From Meconema thalassinum (Eukaryota; Arthropoda; Insecta; Orthoptera; Tettigoniidae): a DNA stretch of 64,000 nt. Shown here piece by piece: positions 32,923 to 43,336 of this stretch (positions are counted from its first letter, which is position 1; each line of letters starts with the position of its first letter). The notes beneath the pieces were generated by a model. That model was given only the letters and a program-made list of their open reading frames with translations, was not told the DNA's origin and did no database searches. The translations under genes and the position numbers were made by a program. The stretch spans positions 135,047,846 through 135,111,845 of the forward strand of contig OX336388.2 of assembly GCA_946902985.2 (NCBI GenBank), in the 5' to 3' direction.

Positions 32923-33530
32923 TTTAACTACTAACAGAGTCTCTTCTCAGCCTAATTCTGAGCCTTGAACAAAATTTACAACGTGAATATAAAATAATCC
33001 TTGCATATCATTAATTAAATAAATTGATATGGCAATACAATTTGACGTGATGATACAAGACTTAAAAATTCACCCTTGAATGATATTTTCAAATCCGGAT
33101 CGGGGAATTGCGGGTTTTGGTCACACTTTTGACTTGGTATAGTCACAGTTTGTTTGTTTTGCTATAAATCTGAAAAATAAGCAGTTCACGGTAAGAAAGA
33201 GAGAAAAGCCCATTCAAACGAGCCGTCACATGACCCTCTCGGATGATGGGTTCTTGAGATATTGGAAAAAATTGGGCGGCAACATGCAGTCGTGGTGCGT
33301 GCTTTAACGCTCACGGTTACGGGTGGGGCAGGACTGTCACTTCCACATGCAGAGGAGTATCTTCATCTTCGTTTGAAGTAATAGAAACCGTTTTTGAGTG
33401 TTGGCAAGTTCTATTAAGGAATGTTTTACATTCGATCAACACAAATAATAATTGTGCCCAATAACATTAGGTGGGAAAAAAGTATTCGTATTTATACACC
33501 CTAACCATAAGGAAATATTTACATTATATA

Positions 33531-34100
33531 CAGGGTGTTTCAGGAGGAATAGTAAATATTTTAGGAGGTGGTAGTATAGATGAATTGCAATAAAAAAAAT
33601 CCATATAACATGTGTCCCATTTGTATTGCGTACCGAGATACAGATGTTGGTATGTAACGAGGGCAGTTGTCGTTTCGTGTGTTGGCACACCGGTTGCTAT
33701 GGACACGTGTTTGGCCACCAAGTCCCCGGACCTTACCCCTTTGGATTTTAGCCTGTGGGGATGGTTGAAAGGCGAAGTCTACAAGGAAAAAGTTAACACA
33801 AGAGCCGAGTTGGTCATTCGTATTATGCATAGTGCAGCCCTCATCAAAGAACGCCAAGACACCCTCCGAAGAGCTACACGGGGTGTTATTAAGAGAAGTG
33901 CAAAATGCATAGGTGGACTTATTGAAAATCAACTTTGAGCGTCCTCATTTGCCTTGGCTTTACATTTGTATGGGTTAAGTACTACCAGCTGTATCTCGGT
34001 AAGCAACACAAATGGAACACATGTTATGTGGAATGTTTTATTGCAATTCATCTATACTAACATCTCCTAAAATATTTACTATTCCTCCTGAAACACCCTG
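33531..34100 (+). mobile_element. Non-autonomous Tc1/mariner-type element with ~115 bp inverted repeats
   Basis: Ends CAGGGTGTTTCAGGAGGAAT and its inverse, bordered by TA at 33529-33530 and 34101-34102. The inverted repeats run for about 115 bp to CCGAGATACAG. The interior encodes only the end of a transposase. Confidence 0.85.
33709..33938 (+). pseudogene. Tc1/mariner-superfamily transposase C-terminal remnant
   Basis: The frame ATKSPDLTPLDFSLWGWLKG is the last catalytic block of IS630/Tc1/mariner transposases (SPDL.PLDF.LWG), where the third acidic residue lies. It continues through KVNTRAELVIRIMHSA to IENQL and a TGA stop at 33936-33938. The upstream catalytic residues and DNA-binding domain are deleted. 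The frame is uninterrupted for about 75 codons. Confidence 0.8.
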
Positions 34101-34269
34101 TATATATTTATTTTTCTGCTTCGATTAATTGATTATTTGATAACTGAAATTAATTGACTAAAAGTGGGCAACCAGCCCTAATAAGGACCCATTAAAAATA
34201 TAATTAATCTCGTATCAATATATACTTCGTTGCTGTTAATTAACGTTATACTGCCACGTTACCGCAGAA

Positions 34270-34324
34270 AGTAACAGTAAGTAAAGGAAGGAAGCTTTTA
34301 GTTTTACGTGACCGTTAATCATGC
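34270..34324 (-). mobile_element. SINE H fragment, 3' side, split by SINE A
   Basis: TTTTACGTGACCGTTAATC matches the SINE H copies at 39441 and 61296. The rest of this SINE H lies at 34848-34895 (CCTTTTTACGTGGAATCCGA), separated by SINE A. Confidence 0.65.
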
Positions 34325-34847
34325 CATCGACGGCTTCGGTGGCGTAGTTGGTAGCTTGCTAATCTTCTATGCCCAAGATCGCGGGTTCAAATCCGGCCGA
34401 AGTCGTCGGATTTTTTAAGAGCGTTAAAATCCCTCAGTATGCCTTCCTTCGATGGGGAAGTAAAGCCGGCGGTCCCGTGTCATAGATTTATGGCATGTTA
34501 AAGATCCTCCCACTAATTACACCTGTGTGAAGCTAAATTGTATAGGTTAAGAATGTAAACAACGCTCTTAGGTTCCTACGTGCGTTGTCAAGAGCCGACT
34601 GCGGTGGCGTCTGGTAGCTAAGTTCTGAACTAGTAGTCATTGACGGTGGCGTTTGGCAGCAAAAGTAGGAACTATTTGAAAATTCAAATGTCTGCAGTCC
34701 TTGCTTGAATTTTAAAAAACAGATAACACACACCCATACAGTCATCACAATTAACACCGGTTATCAGACAGATTCTACACAGACCCAAAGAACACGGGGC
34801 TACATGACCGCGTTGTCACAGCCCCTAAACTTAAGCACCAACCAACC
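34325..34847 (+). mobile_element. SINE A copy, full-length, in SINE H
   Basis: Complete head (GGTGGCGTAGTTGGTAGC and GGGTTCAAATCCGGCCG), body and ACCAACCAACC tail. Flanks AATCATGCCATC and AATCATGCGGTC form a duplication of about 12 bp with mismatches, at the same SINE H position as the insertion at 61345. Confidence 0.85.
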
Positions 34848-34894
34848 AATCATGCGGTCATGAGCCATGGGACCTCCTTTTTACGTGGAATCCG

Positions 34895-34904
34895 AACCAC
34901 AGGA

Positions 34905-34935
<31 letters not shown>

Positions 34936-35297
34936 GCCTTTATTGGTGGCGAATTTATGGTTCTTGGCCCTCTCTTACACTTAACCACATTAATACAATT
35001 CAATAAACATATTAGGGCGACAAAATTAAACAATAATAATTTGCATTGATAATGATTTTCACACTCTCATTCACTCATCCAGTCACACTTGTTGTCGGTC
35101 AGCCGTGTTGCAGGCTGCCCCAGCAGGTGGTCTTGAATTTTGATAGTGAGGTGGTGCCCCTGACAGTGGCTGGAAGGGTATTCCACAGCCTAGACCCCAT
35201 TTCACTTCGAAAATCTCACATGCATTGACCGGGAATCGAACCCGGTCCACCTTGGTGAGAGGCCAACTGCCTGACCGCTGCGCCACCACGCCCCCTG
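34895..35297 (-). mobile_element. tRNA-headed SINE related to SINE H, with (ATT)n at one end
   Basis: The minus-strand head at 35297-35215 has GGTGGCGCAGCGGTCAGGC (A-box) and CCGGGTTCGATTCCCGGTC (B-box). The body runs left to an (ATT)n tract at 34904-34938, probably its tail. Confidence 0.7.
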
Positions 35298-35394
35298 TAA
35301 CAGTTACTATTAACAACGTTACAAATAACGTAATGTTCCCCTACCCTGCTTTCTATATTCGGATGTTACCCCATAAACTTCTTATCTTATCGTA

Positions 35395-35650
35395 TGGCTT
35401 TTAGTGCCGGGAGTGTCCGAGGACATGTTCAGCTTGCCTGAGTCTGTAGCTGCTTCCAGCGGACACCCTTAGGGTGAGCTACAAGTTCCGTTCAATTTCA
35501 AGTAGTTCCAACTTTCGCTACAAGATATCAATGATACCTAGTGGTTAACGTTGAAAATTTTATAGAGCGTTCCGACGAAATCTAACCTAACAATTTAGCT
35601 TCACACAAGCTTAGTCTGTAGAAGGATCTTTTACATGCCGTATAAACTAA
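35395..35650 (-). mobile_element. SINE A' (variant 3' end), partial
   Basis: Minus-strand match to the variant at 46386-51510: AATTTAGCTTCACACAAGC at the right, GTCCGAGGACATGTTC and a GGCTTTTAGTGCCGGGAGTG end at the left. The tRNA-like head is missing. Confidence 0.75.
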
Positions 35651-35654
35651 TAAT

Positions 35655-35995
35655 ACTGTAAATCTCAGCAATTTTTCTAGGTTTGTGCCGTGTCTTGTGT
35701 GGGGTTACGCCTAGGACACCAAGCAGGCTCATCAGTGGGCTATTGGTCTCCCCACCCGGAACCCTACAGGGGTAGCGAACTGCGCATTACCTCCCTTTTT
35801 ATGAAGCGCACCTGCGCCTCTTTACTGCGAGAACTAAAATCTCAAGCAGGCATAACCTCCCTATGAAGGCTTCCCAAAAGATGGTATATTGGCTTTCACG
35901 GCCAGTGTCCTAAGCGAAACCCCACACAAGACACAGCACTAACTTAGAAAAATTGCTGAGTTTTAATGCACTGACCGTGAAAGCCAATACACCAT
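35655..35995. repeat. Foldback repeat F, copy 1
   Basis: A forward unit (35655-35897; TAGGTTTGTGCCGTGTCTTG to AAGATGGTATATTGGC) is followed by an inverted partial unit (35897-35995; GCGAAACCCCACACAAGAC). The same unit is found twice in tandem plus once inverted at 41507-42130. Confidence 0.8.
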
Positions 35996-36335
35996 CTTTT
36001 TAATAATAGTGTACTTAGACAGCCGTCGATTAGTGTTATTAGTGAAATATTCGGCCACTTTCTTTTCAGGTTCAAAGAAGGCGAAATAAAGTACCAACGC
36101 AGTCACGAAGGCAGAAAGTCATGGCATTTTTAGATTCGTCAAGCTTCATGCTTTGCTACCAGAAGATTAGTCTAAGCTTTCTTCATTTCACACATGCGAT
36201 TTAGTTCCTGCCTTGATTCAGATTATGACTGGCTCAACGAATTAGGGGCTCGCTTCAAAGAAAAAGTCCCATCTCTCTCAAGCTGACTCGAGACATTTAT
36301 CTATTCAGCGGGTGTTTAAGGGTGTTGATGACCAC
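35996..36335. other. No recognisable feature
   Basis: Only a CTTTCTTTTCAG acceptor-like string at about 36060; the frame after it soon stops. Confidence 0.35.
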
Positions 36336-36426
36336 CTCGTGGTGTAGTGACTAGCATTCTTGGTTGTATCTCCGTAGGTCCGGGTTTGATTCCCAGCTCT
36401 GACAAGATAATAATAATAATAATAAT
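36336..36426 (+). mobile_element. Short tRNA-like SINE head with (AAT)n tail
   Basis: GTGGTGTAGTGACTAGCAT (A-box type) and GGTCCGGGTTTGATTCCCAG (B-box type) are about 35 bp apart, followed by (AAT)n. It may be a head-only SINE copy. Confidence 0.65.
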
Positions 36427-37790
36427 ATAGTAAATTATGCAACGAGCCTATAATGCCAATAATTAAGACACGACTATGTTTATAAAACGAGCGTAGTAAG
36501 TTTTATGTTCGACCCTGACTATTATGTGTCAGAAAACTGTATTATAATGAAGCTCATTATAACACTATTTTTCATTATGAAACAGTTTCTCCCACCAATC
36601 AGAGCTCAAGAAACAGTTGTGTGACCAATTAGATAAGGATACCTTCGCGCATGCGCTCAAAATCCAACATGTCTATATAGATTACCGAAAGTGCACCGTC
36701 CGTATGTTCGCGTAAATAAACTGGTGAATATGAGACAAGAAATAGCACTGTACCTTAATATCCCCAAATCCAATTTCTACACAGCGCGTTGTTTTGAAAC
36801 GACTTCGGTGACAGTTTTACTGAATACTGGTGCACAATCTGAACATATGGCATTGAAGCACACAGAGCGCATGCGTCGGTTGGCCAGAGAGCTTGGAAAA
36901 CAGAAATATACTACCCAGCGCAGCACCCGGTCACAACTGTCACAGTACAATCTCTTGGATTGTAGGTTGGGGTTATAACATGGCTTCCTTGATATAGTTC
37001 AGTAGTGAGGTAGCGGAGGCCATGCTCATATTTTAAGATCTCCATGTATTTTTCTATGTTCCTTTTTTGATGCTGTTTTGTTTTTATATATATATATCTT
37101 TGACTTCTTGTTAGGAGTCCATACTGAAAGATTTAGTTAGTACTGTAGTGAATATCTTTGAAAGTGTCTATGGAGATTATTGTGTGTGATTGGTTGGATG
37201 AAATTGGAGTAAGAAGATTGATCAAGCACGCCCCGATAACCCAGAAAGAAGTATGTACGGTCACACAACATTCTAGTGACTGAACAGATATTTATGAATA
37301 TTTATGTTAAAACATATAATAAAGTTATATAACATACTCGTGTCTTAATTATAGCCATTATAGGCTCGTTGCATAATGTACTATTATAATTTCCATACGA
37401 GTGTTTTAATTACCATTATAGCCGAGTTCCATACGATTGTTTAGGTTCGACGATAATTATAACTATTTTATGTTCGAACATAAATATTTATCAATATCTG
37501 TCGAAATTTCGCCAGTTTTATGTACTGAACAGAGCGCATGGGACGCAGAGAATACCTTGTATTTGACCATGGCCTCCTGGAATACCACACTTTGACACTA
37601 GGCACGCAGTGAAATTTAAAATAGGAAGGCCGTGGAAGTCAGCTCAGGTGCGATGCTATCTTTACCTAATTGGTCACACAACTGTTTCTTGAGCTCTGAT
37701 TGGTGGGAGAAACTGTATCATAATGAAGACTTGTACTATAATGACATATAATATTTACATTTCGCCACGGTCGAACATAAATAATGTTAT
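36427..37790. repeat. Complex of two interleaved inverted repeats
   Basis: Block L1 (36429-36490, ATGCAACGAGCCTATAATG) is inverted at 37322-37390. Block L2 (36505-36650, AGTTTCTCCCACCAATCAGA and AACAGTTGTGTGACCAATTA) is inverted at 37640-37775. The order is L1-L2-R1-R2, so the pairs cross. A 95-codon frame at 36691-36978 has no recognisable domain. Confidence 0.75.
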
Positions 37791-37805
37791 TGTTTTTACG
37801 TTCCT

Positions 37806-37985
37806 TTTAACTACTGCGGTTATTGGAGACGCTGAGGTGCCGGAATTTTGCCCCGAAGGAGATCTTTAACATGCCAGTAAATCTATTGAGACGGCTCCCT
37901 CGCATTTGCGCACCCAGCTGACTGAACCAAGATTCGATCCAGCAACCTTGGGAACAGCAGGCGATAACGTTACCACTGAGCCACT
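37806..37985 (-). mobile_element. tRNA-like SINE head
   Basis: Minus strand: GCAGAGTGGCTCAGTGGTAA (A-box) and GCTGGATCGAATCTTGGTTC (B-box), then a body to about 37806. Confidence 0.6.
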
Positions 37986-38285
37986 CTGCCAAGAAATTTT
38001 AATTCTGGTCTGAGGATTGGAACGGGGTGAGGTAAAACTGAGAAGAGGAGGGTTTCGTTCCTATCTTAACCATCTTGAAAGTGGTTATCTGTTAGTTTCC
38101 CACATCGACTTCCAGGCAAATGCCGGGATGGTAACTAACTTAAGGCAACGGCCTCATCTGAATTATAAATACACACACTAATACAGCTATCTCGACAATA
38201 CAGGTTATCAGACAAATTACACACACACTCAAGTACACGGGGCTATATGAGCACGATATCGCAGCAGCAACAACAACGATGGTGC
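37986..38285 (+). mobile_element. SINE I-type body, divergent
   Basis: Contains CCATCTTGAAAGTGGTTATC and AGGCAAATGCCGGGATGG as in SINE I, then an end with ACACACTAATACAGC and GTACACGGGGCTA as in SINE A. It looks like a family that joins a SINE I body to a SINE A-like 3' end. Confidence 0.65.
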
Positions 38286-38325
38286 TAGTAAAGCTAATAA
38301 AAAAAGTCCGCCACGTTGCGTAGGG

Positions 38326-38842
38326 GCGGCTTCGGTGGCGTAGTCGGTAGCATGCTGAGCTTCTATGCCCAAGATTGCGGGTTCAAATCCGGCCGAAGTC
38401 GTCGGATTTTTTAAGAGCGTTAAAAATCCCTCAGTATGCCTTCCTTCGGAGGGGAAGTAAAACCGGCGGTCCCATTTCATAGATTTATGGCATGTTAAAG
38501 AACCTTCCACTAATTACACCTGAGTGAAGCTAAATTGTATAGGTTAAGAATGTAAACAACGCTCTTAGGTTCCTACGTTCGTTGCCAAGAGCCGACTGTG
38601 GTGACGTCTGGTAGCTAAGTTCTGAACTAGTAGTCGTTGACGGTGGCGTTTGGCGGCAAAAGTATGAACTACTTAAAAATTCATCGTCTGCAGTCCTTAC
38701 TTGAATTAAAACAGATACACACACTAATACAGTCATCACAATTAACACCGGTTATCAGACAGATTCTACACACACCCAAAGTACACGGGGCTGCATGACC
38801 GCGTTGTCGCAGCCCCTAAACTTAAGAACAAACCAACCAACC
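38326..38842 (+). mobile_element. SINE A copy, full-length
   Basis: Complete copy with A-box GGTGGCGTAGTCGGTAGC and B-box GCGGGTTCAAATCCGGCC. CGTTGCGTAG to the left and CGTTGCGAAG to the right suggest a 10 bp target duplication. Confidence 0.85.
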
Positions 38843-39435
38843 ATCGTTGCGAAGTGACTTGCACTCTTGGCTTGTCACCGTGGAGACCCGGGTTAGTTAG
38901 TTAGTTATTGTTGTTTTAAGGGGAGGAAAACTACGAGGTCATCTGCTCCTCTCAACACAGATTAAGGAATACAAATTTGGATTTGAAATTAAAATTTTGA
39001 GGTGGACACCTAAATTTAAAGAGACCTAAATTAAAAAACAAATACAAAAAAAAAACGGAAAAACAAGAACATCATCATTCAAAAACGAACAAGTCGTTGA
39101 GTCGGGTTCGATTCCCGTCTCTGCCAATAAATTTAATTCTGATCTGAGGGCTGGAATGGGGTATGCTCAGCCTCGTGAGGCAAAACTGAAAAGAGTTGAG
39201 TTCGATTCCCACCTCAGCCATCTTGGAAGTGGTTTTCCGTGGTTTCCCCACTTCTACTCCAGGCGAACGCCGGGATGGTTCCTAAATTAAGGCCATGGCC
39301 ACCTCCTTGCTAATTCTCACCTGAATTACAACTACACACATACAGCCATCATAGTAACACAGGTTCAACTCGTATCCAAGTACACGGGGCTGCAAGACCA
39401 CGATGTCCCAAAGCCCCTAAATCAATCAACAACAA
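38843..39435 (+). mobile_element. SINE I-like copy with nested LINE B
   Basis: Head fragment at 38848-38891, then the nested LINE B tail, then GGGTTCGATTCCCGTCTCTG, CAGCCATCTTGGAAGTGG and a 3' end with GTACACGGGGCTGC and AAAGCCCCTAAATC. Like the element at 37986 it ends in a SINE A-like hairpin. Confidence 0.7.
38892..39106 (-). mobile_element. LINE B 3' end nested in SINE I
   Basis: Minus-strand 3' UTR from TTGACTCAACGACTTGTTCG-type sequence (here GACTCAACGACTTGTTCG) to GGGGAGG hairpin bases and (TAAC)n tail at 38894. It matches 14013-14262. Confidence 0.75.
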
Positions 39436-39440
39436 CAAAA

Positions 39441-39617
39441 TGATTAAAAGCAAGAAAGGAAACTCATGGTTTTACGTGACCGTTAATCTCGTGGGATCTC
39501 CTTTTTACGTGGAATTCGAACCACAGGATTTCAGGAATCTCGCATGCATTGACTCGGAATCAAACCCGTTCCACATTGTTTAAAGGCAAGCAGCTTGACC
39601 ACTGCACCACCACGGAG
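39441..39617 (-). mobile_element. SINE H copy without SINE A
   Basis: Minus strand: GTGGTGGTGCAGTGGTCAAG (A-box), GGAACGGGTTTGATTCCGAG (B-box), and TTCGAATTCCACGTAAAAAG in the body. At the site where the copies at 34325 and 61345 carry SINE A, this copy is continuous (CGTTAATCTCGTGGGATC). Confidence 0.75.
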
Positions 39618-39955
39618 CTGGGGTGATAGGCTCACTCGCTTCGAAGCTAGTAATTTAAATTTCCACTGAATTGAGATTCTTGGAAGAAATGAAAACGTAG
39701 AATCACTTATAGTGGGCGATGTATTAAAGATAGAGATATGCTGAACAATTCTTACACACACAGTATATAGATATTTTTTACGGTTTACCCAGCGTAAGCT
39801 TAAAAGGCACACGGATGGATTTTTTTTTTTACTCGATTCACTGAAATCGTTACTGTTCGGCTTCCTTTGGTCATAAATAAACCTTTACAGAATGGTGAAA
39901 TACGCACCAAATTTCATCCAGTGGTTCTCGGGATTACCCGTTACATCCAAGAACC
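39617..39955 (-). repeat. Repeat J copy 1
   Basis: Inverted match to parts of 42480-43190: CGATTCACTGAAATCG, GCGTAAGCTTAAAAGG and GATTACCCGTTACATCCAAG. It lacks the small LTR found in copy 2, so it is the empty-site version. Confidence 0.75.
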
Positions 39956-40440
39956 CTGAAATACGTCGGGAAGTAGCCGCAAATGCCGAAAGAAAGAAAG
40001 TGGAAGAAAGTGAGCTACACCCGCTGCATGGATATACTCCTCCAAGACATAGATTGTAATCTAGGAAGAGCTTATTACAGTCAACATCTTCACTTAACAC
40101 ATCGTCCAACAAAGCCAGAGAAGAACTGTGGGCATCCATTATCAACCATCTTCCAACAGGGGTAAAACCAGCAGAATGCTTACCAGCCGGGCAAAATTTG
40201 GACTGGACCACTTGGAAATTACTCAGCAGATTACGAGCGAGTATTGGCAAAACTAAGGATAACCTAATGAAATGGGAATACCTACAAGAATCAACACTTT
40301 GTGAATGTGGAGAGGTACAGACAACAAAGCATCTGTATCAGTGCTTACGCTGCCCTGATTCTTGCAGTGGGGAGGAGTTGTTTAAGGCACAAGAAATTGC
40401 TATAGCAGTTGCTCGTTTCTGGGCAAAGACAGTTTGATTA
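39956..40440 (+). pseudogene. LINE ORF2 C-terminal end
   Basis: The plus strand encodes NPEIRREVAANAERKKVEES, SLNTSSNKAREELWASIINH, LPTGVKPAECLPAGQNLDWT, then TWKLLSRLRASIGKTKDNLM and CECGEVQTTKHLYQCLRC, ending at FWAKTV and a stop near 40437. The last part is a Cys/His knuckle typical of the C-terminus of many insect LINEs (RLR.G...L...G......C.CGE.QT..HL..C). Two frame changes occur before 40190. The polymerase is absent. Confidence 0.75.
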
Positions 40441-40499
40441 TATTAAATCTCCGGCATATAGAACAATATTGTCTGTGTAATATATATTGACTGCACGAA

Positions 40500-40655
40500 C
40501 ACCACACGTATCATTGAAGAGTAAAAACGAGCTTTTCTTCTTATTCTTATTCTTCTTCTTCTATATGCCCTGCGCACTCTCCCGGACGTTGGCGATCAAA
40601 ATGGGGATTGTTCGTCTATCCCCAGCAACACGGAATAGTTGTTCAATCGTTTTTG
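40500..40655 (-). mobile_element. LINE 3' tail fragment
   Basis: The minus strand reads RVAGDRRTIPILIANVRESA, then a stop and an AGAAGAAGAATAAG tail, the look of a LINE ORF end with a GAA-rich tail. Confidence 0.45.
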
Positions 40656-41220
40656 TGCCAGTCCAGACTAGATTTGGAAATTAACAGAAGAATACAACTC
40701 GGGAGTGCTTTTTACCAACAGGTACGGGGGGACTAAAGAAGTTATGTACAAAGCATATTTGTTCCTATAATGACATATGCAGCAGAAACTTGGACAATGA
40801 CTAAGAGGGATGAGAGCAGAGTACAAGCAGCTGAGATGAGATTCCTGAGAAGTATGGTCCAGAAAACGAGGAGGGACAGAGTGAGAAATGAAGATATACG
40901 GAGAGAACTGGGAGCAGAGAAACTAAATGACAAACTGGAGCAAAACAGATTGAGATGTTTTGGACATGTCAAACGGATGAATTAAGTAAGGCTACCAAGA
41001 CGAGTACTGGAACGACAGATGACAGGGAAGAGAGGACGAGGAAGACCAAGAATGCGATGGATGGACTCGGTGGAGAATAGTATTAGAAAACGGAAACTGG
41101 ATTGGAACACTGTGTCGGAAGAGGAATGGTGGAACGACAGAACAAAGTGGAGAGGAACCATATTTGCCCCCACCCAGTATCAACTGGAAAAGGGGAAATG
41201 AAGATGATGATGATGATGTA
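40656..41220 (+). pseudogene. RTE/CR1-like LINE ORF2 C-terminal end
   Basis: LEINRRIQLGSAFYQQVR (40665) leads to PIMTYAAETWTMTKRDESR, VQAAEMRFLRSM, KTRRDRVRNEDIRRELGAE and LRCFGHVKRMN, then a single TAA near 40983 and, in the same frame, MTGKRGRGRPRMRWMDSVEN and EEEWWNDRTKWRGTIFAP. It ends in a (GAT)n tail at about 41207. It is the best-preserved member of the family also seen at 23061-24434. The catalytic polymerase is missing by 5' truncation. Confidence 0.85.
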
Positions 41221-41324
41221 TAATTCCATGTTTTTCATTTGCTTTTGAATGTACAATATTATTTATCTAACCTCTGATTCGAGTAAATAAATAAAATATA
41301 TTTGTTATGGATTACAGAAGGGCT

Positions 41325-41370
41325 AATAAGGATGAAATGTTTCACTCGTCAAGCGAGCATCATCAGACAA
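41325..41370 (-). ncRNA. Degenerate hammerhead-like motif
   Basis: Minus strand: CTGATGA (41366-41360), a 5 bp stem (GCTCG with CGAGT), GAAA (41343-41340) and CATTTC. This is the same order as at 12008-12075, but the short stem III is disrupted, so it is likely a decayed Penelope-type relic. Confidence 0.35.
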
Positions 41371-41506
41371 AATATGAAAAACAAAATAGCTCTACAAAAC
41401 AATACCAAACCCACAATGCCACCCACAAACGGTCCCTCCCCTCCAAACATTAGAAATTAGATCACCTAGATCTCTTTGACAGCATATCATTCTTTTATTT
41501 GTTGGT

Positions 41507-42130
41507 ATATTGGCGTTCACGGCCACTGAATTAAAACTCAGCAATCTTTCCAGGTTTGTGCCTTGTCTTCGTGTGGGGTTTCGCCTAGGACACCAGCCTG
41601 GCTCATCAACGAGCTCTTGGTGTCCCCGCCCGTACCCCCACAGGAGTAGCGAACTGCGTGCTACCTCACTTTTTATGAAGCGCACCTGCGCCTCTTTACT
41701 GCGAGAACTAAAAGCTCAAGCAGCCTTAACCTCCCTATGAAGGCTTGCAAAAAGATGGTATGCTTTCACAGCCACTGAATTAAAACTCAGGAATTTGTCT
41801 AGGTCTGTCCCGTGTCTTGCGTGGGGTTTCGCCTAGGACAGCACGCTGGCTCATCAGCGGGCTCTTGGTGTCCCCACATGCACCCCCACGGGAGTAGCGA
41901 ACTGCGCGCTACCTGCCTTTTTATGAAGCGCGCCTGTGCCTTTTTACTGCGAGAACTAAAAGCTCAAACAGCCATAACCTCTCTATGAAGGTTTCCAAGA
42001 AGATGGTGTGCTAATCCTGTGGGGGTCCGGGCGGGGTCACCAAGAGCCCGCTGATGAGCCGGCTTGGTGTCCTAGGCGAAACCCCACACAAGATACGGCA
42101 CAAACCTAGAAAGATTGCTGAGTTGTTTTT
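41507..42130. repeat. Foldback repeat F, copy 2
   Basis: Two direct units of about 250 bp (41507-41755 and 41756-42006; both with TTCACGGCCACTGAATTAAA-like starts and GTAGCGAACTGCG) are followed by an inverted partial unit (42007-42130; TGGTGTCCTAGGCGAAACCC). Confidence 0.85.
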
Positions 42131-42139
42131 TTTTCATCG

Positions 42140-42475
42140 TTTATCCTTCCAGCTCGGCGTCACCCACGGACTCTGCGAGGGATCATTCCTCTTCCGTTGC
42201 TAGGACGGTGTCTCAGAACTGAACACACTGGCAGCAGATACAACTGGTGATGGTGACCGCTAACTTGGGTAAAATTAACGAAGCGTCAGTGAAGGGACTT
42301 TGAAAGCCGTTGATCTGTTGAAAGGAACCATCCCGTCATTTGTCTGGTGATGAAAATGGGAAACCCCAATAAACATTATCAGGACTACCGACGTGGGATT
42401 CGAACCCACGCTCAGCCGATGCCTGCGAGGCGTGCGTTAGCAGATTTGCCCTCTCAGCCACAGTGACCACTAATA
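42140..42475 (-). mobile_element. SINE E copy 3
   Basis: Minus-strand head with B-box GTGGGTTCGAATCCCACGTC and family body (CCCATTTTCATCACCAGAC), with a T-run at 42125-42135 as the A-tail. Confidence 0.75.
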
Positions 42476-42708
42476 ATAATCTCTACATACATAGTATAAA
42501 GCAAAGTCCCCGATTCTTGGATGTAACGGGTGATCTCGAGAACCAGCGGATGGATTTTGATGCTGTTTTCAATCTGTAAAAGATTTCTCGAGGAAGGTTT
42601 CTGTAGAATCACATTCATTTATGACCAAAGCAAGCCGAGCAGTAACTATTTCAGTGAATCGAGTCGAAGAAAAACATACCGTCCGTGCGCCTTTTAAGCT
42701 TACGCTGG

Positions 42709-42972
42709 TGTTATGTATTTTAGTGATCGAATGCACGCTTAATATAGGATCGAAGCAAGAACACATAATAAATACTTAAATCCTTATATATTTATATCTA
42801 CTCTAATACACATATGATATGATAACCAAGGGGGAGTATTCCTTGATAATAATATATGTATCAATTGCACCATGACAACTGTTGTGCCTTGGTGTTTGGA
42901 AAAGACAGGGAGAGTCTATCTTTATATAACTTCCGCGACCACCACCAGAGTGCTCGTTAACGGGATATAACA
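42709..42972 (+). mobile_element. Small solo LTR (264 bp)
   Basis: Begins TGTTATGTAT and ends GATATAACA, with GCTGG at 42704-42708 and 42973-42977, a perfect 5 bp duplication that fits Copia or BEL/Pao. Repeat J copy 1 has the empty site (TTACCCAGCGTAAGC on its plus strand near 39790). Orientation is tentative, from TTTATATAAC at 42921. Confidence 0.8.
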
Positions 42973-43336
42973 GCTGGGTAAACCGTTAAAAATATTAATA
43001 TACTATAAAAATTTGTTCAGCATGTTCTAAAAAAAAAGCCGATGACAGCATATCTCTATCTTTAATACGTCGCCCACTATTAGTGTTTTACGTTTTCATT
43101 TCTTCCAACGATCTCCATTCAATTGCTAGCTTTGGACATAGTCTACGAGCTAGCTAGCAAGCAAGCCTATCACCCCAGTTTCTGCCTTCGTTCCGCAGAA
43201 TACACAGTCAAGTTAAGATTGGACGGAAGGGGGATTTGTGTTTTATGCACCTCGCCATTCTTAAATTACGTCTGAAAATAATTTGTTGCGCATGCATCTC
43301 CTTGATAATGGAATTAATAGTCCAGTCAGTAATTTT

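Noticed and set aside
38336..38400. tRNA gene
   Set aside because: A- and B-boxes are present but the same sequence heads many SINE A copies, with no proper cloverleaf and a long non-tRNA body.
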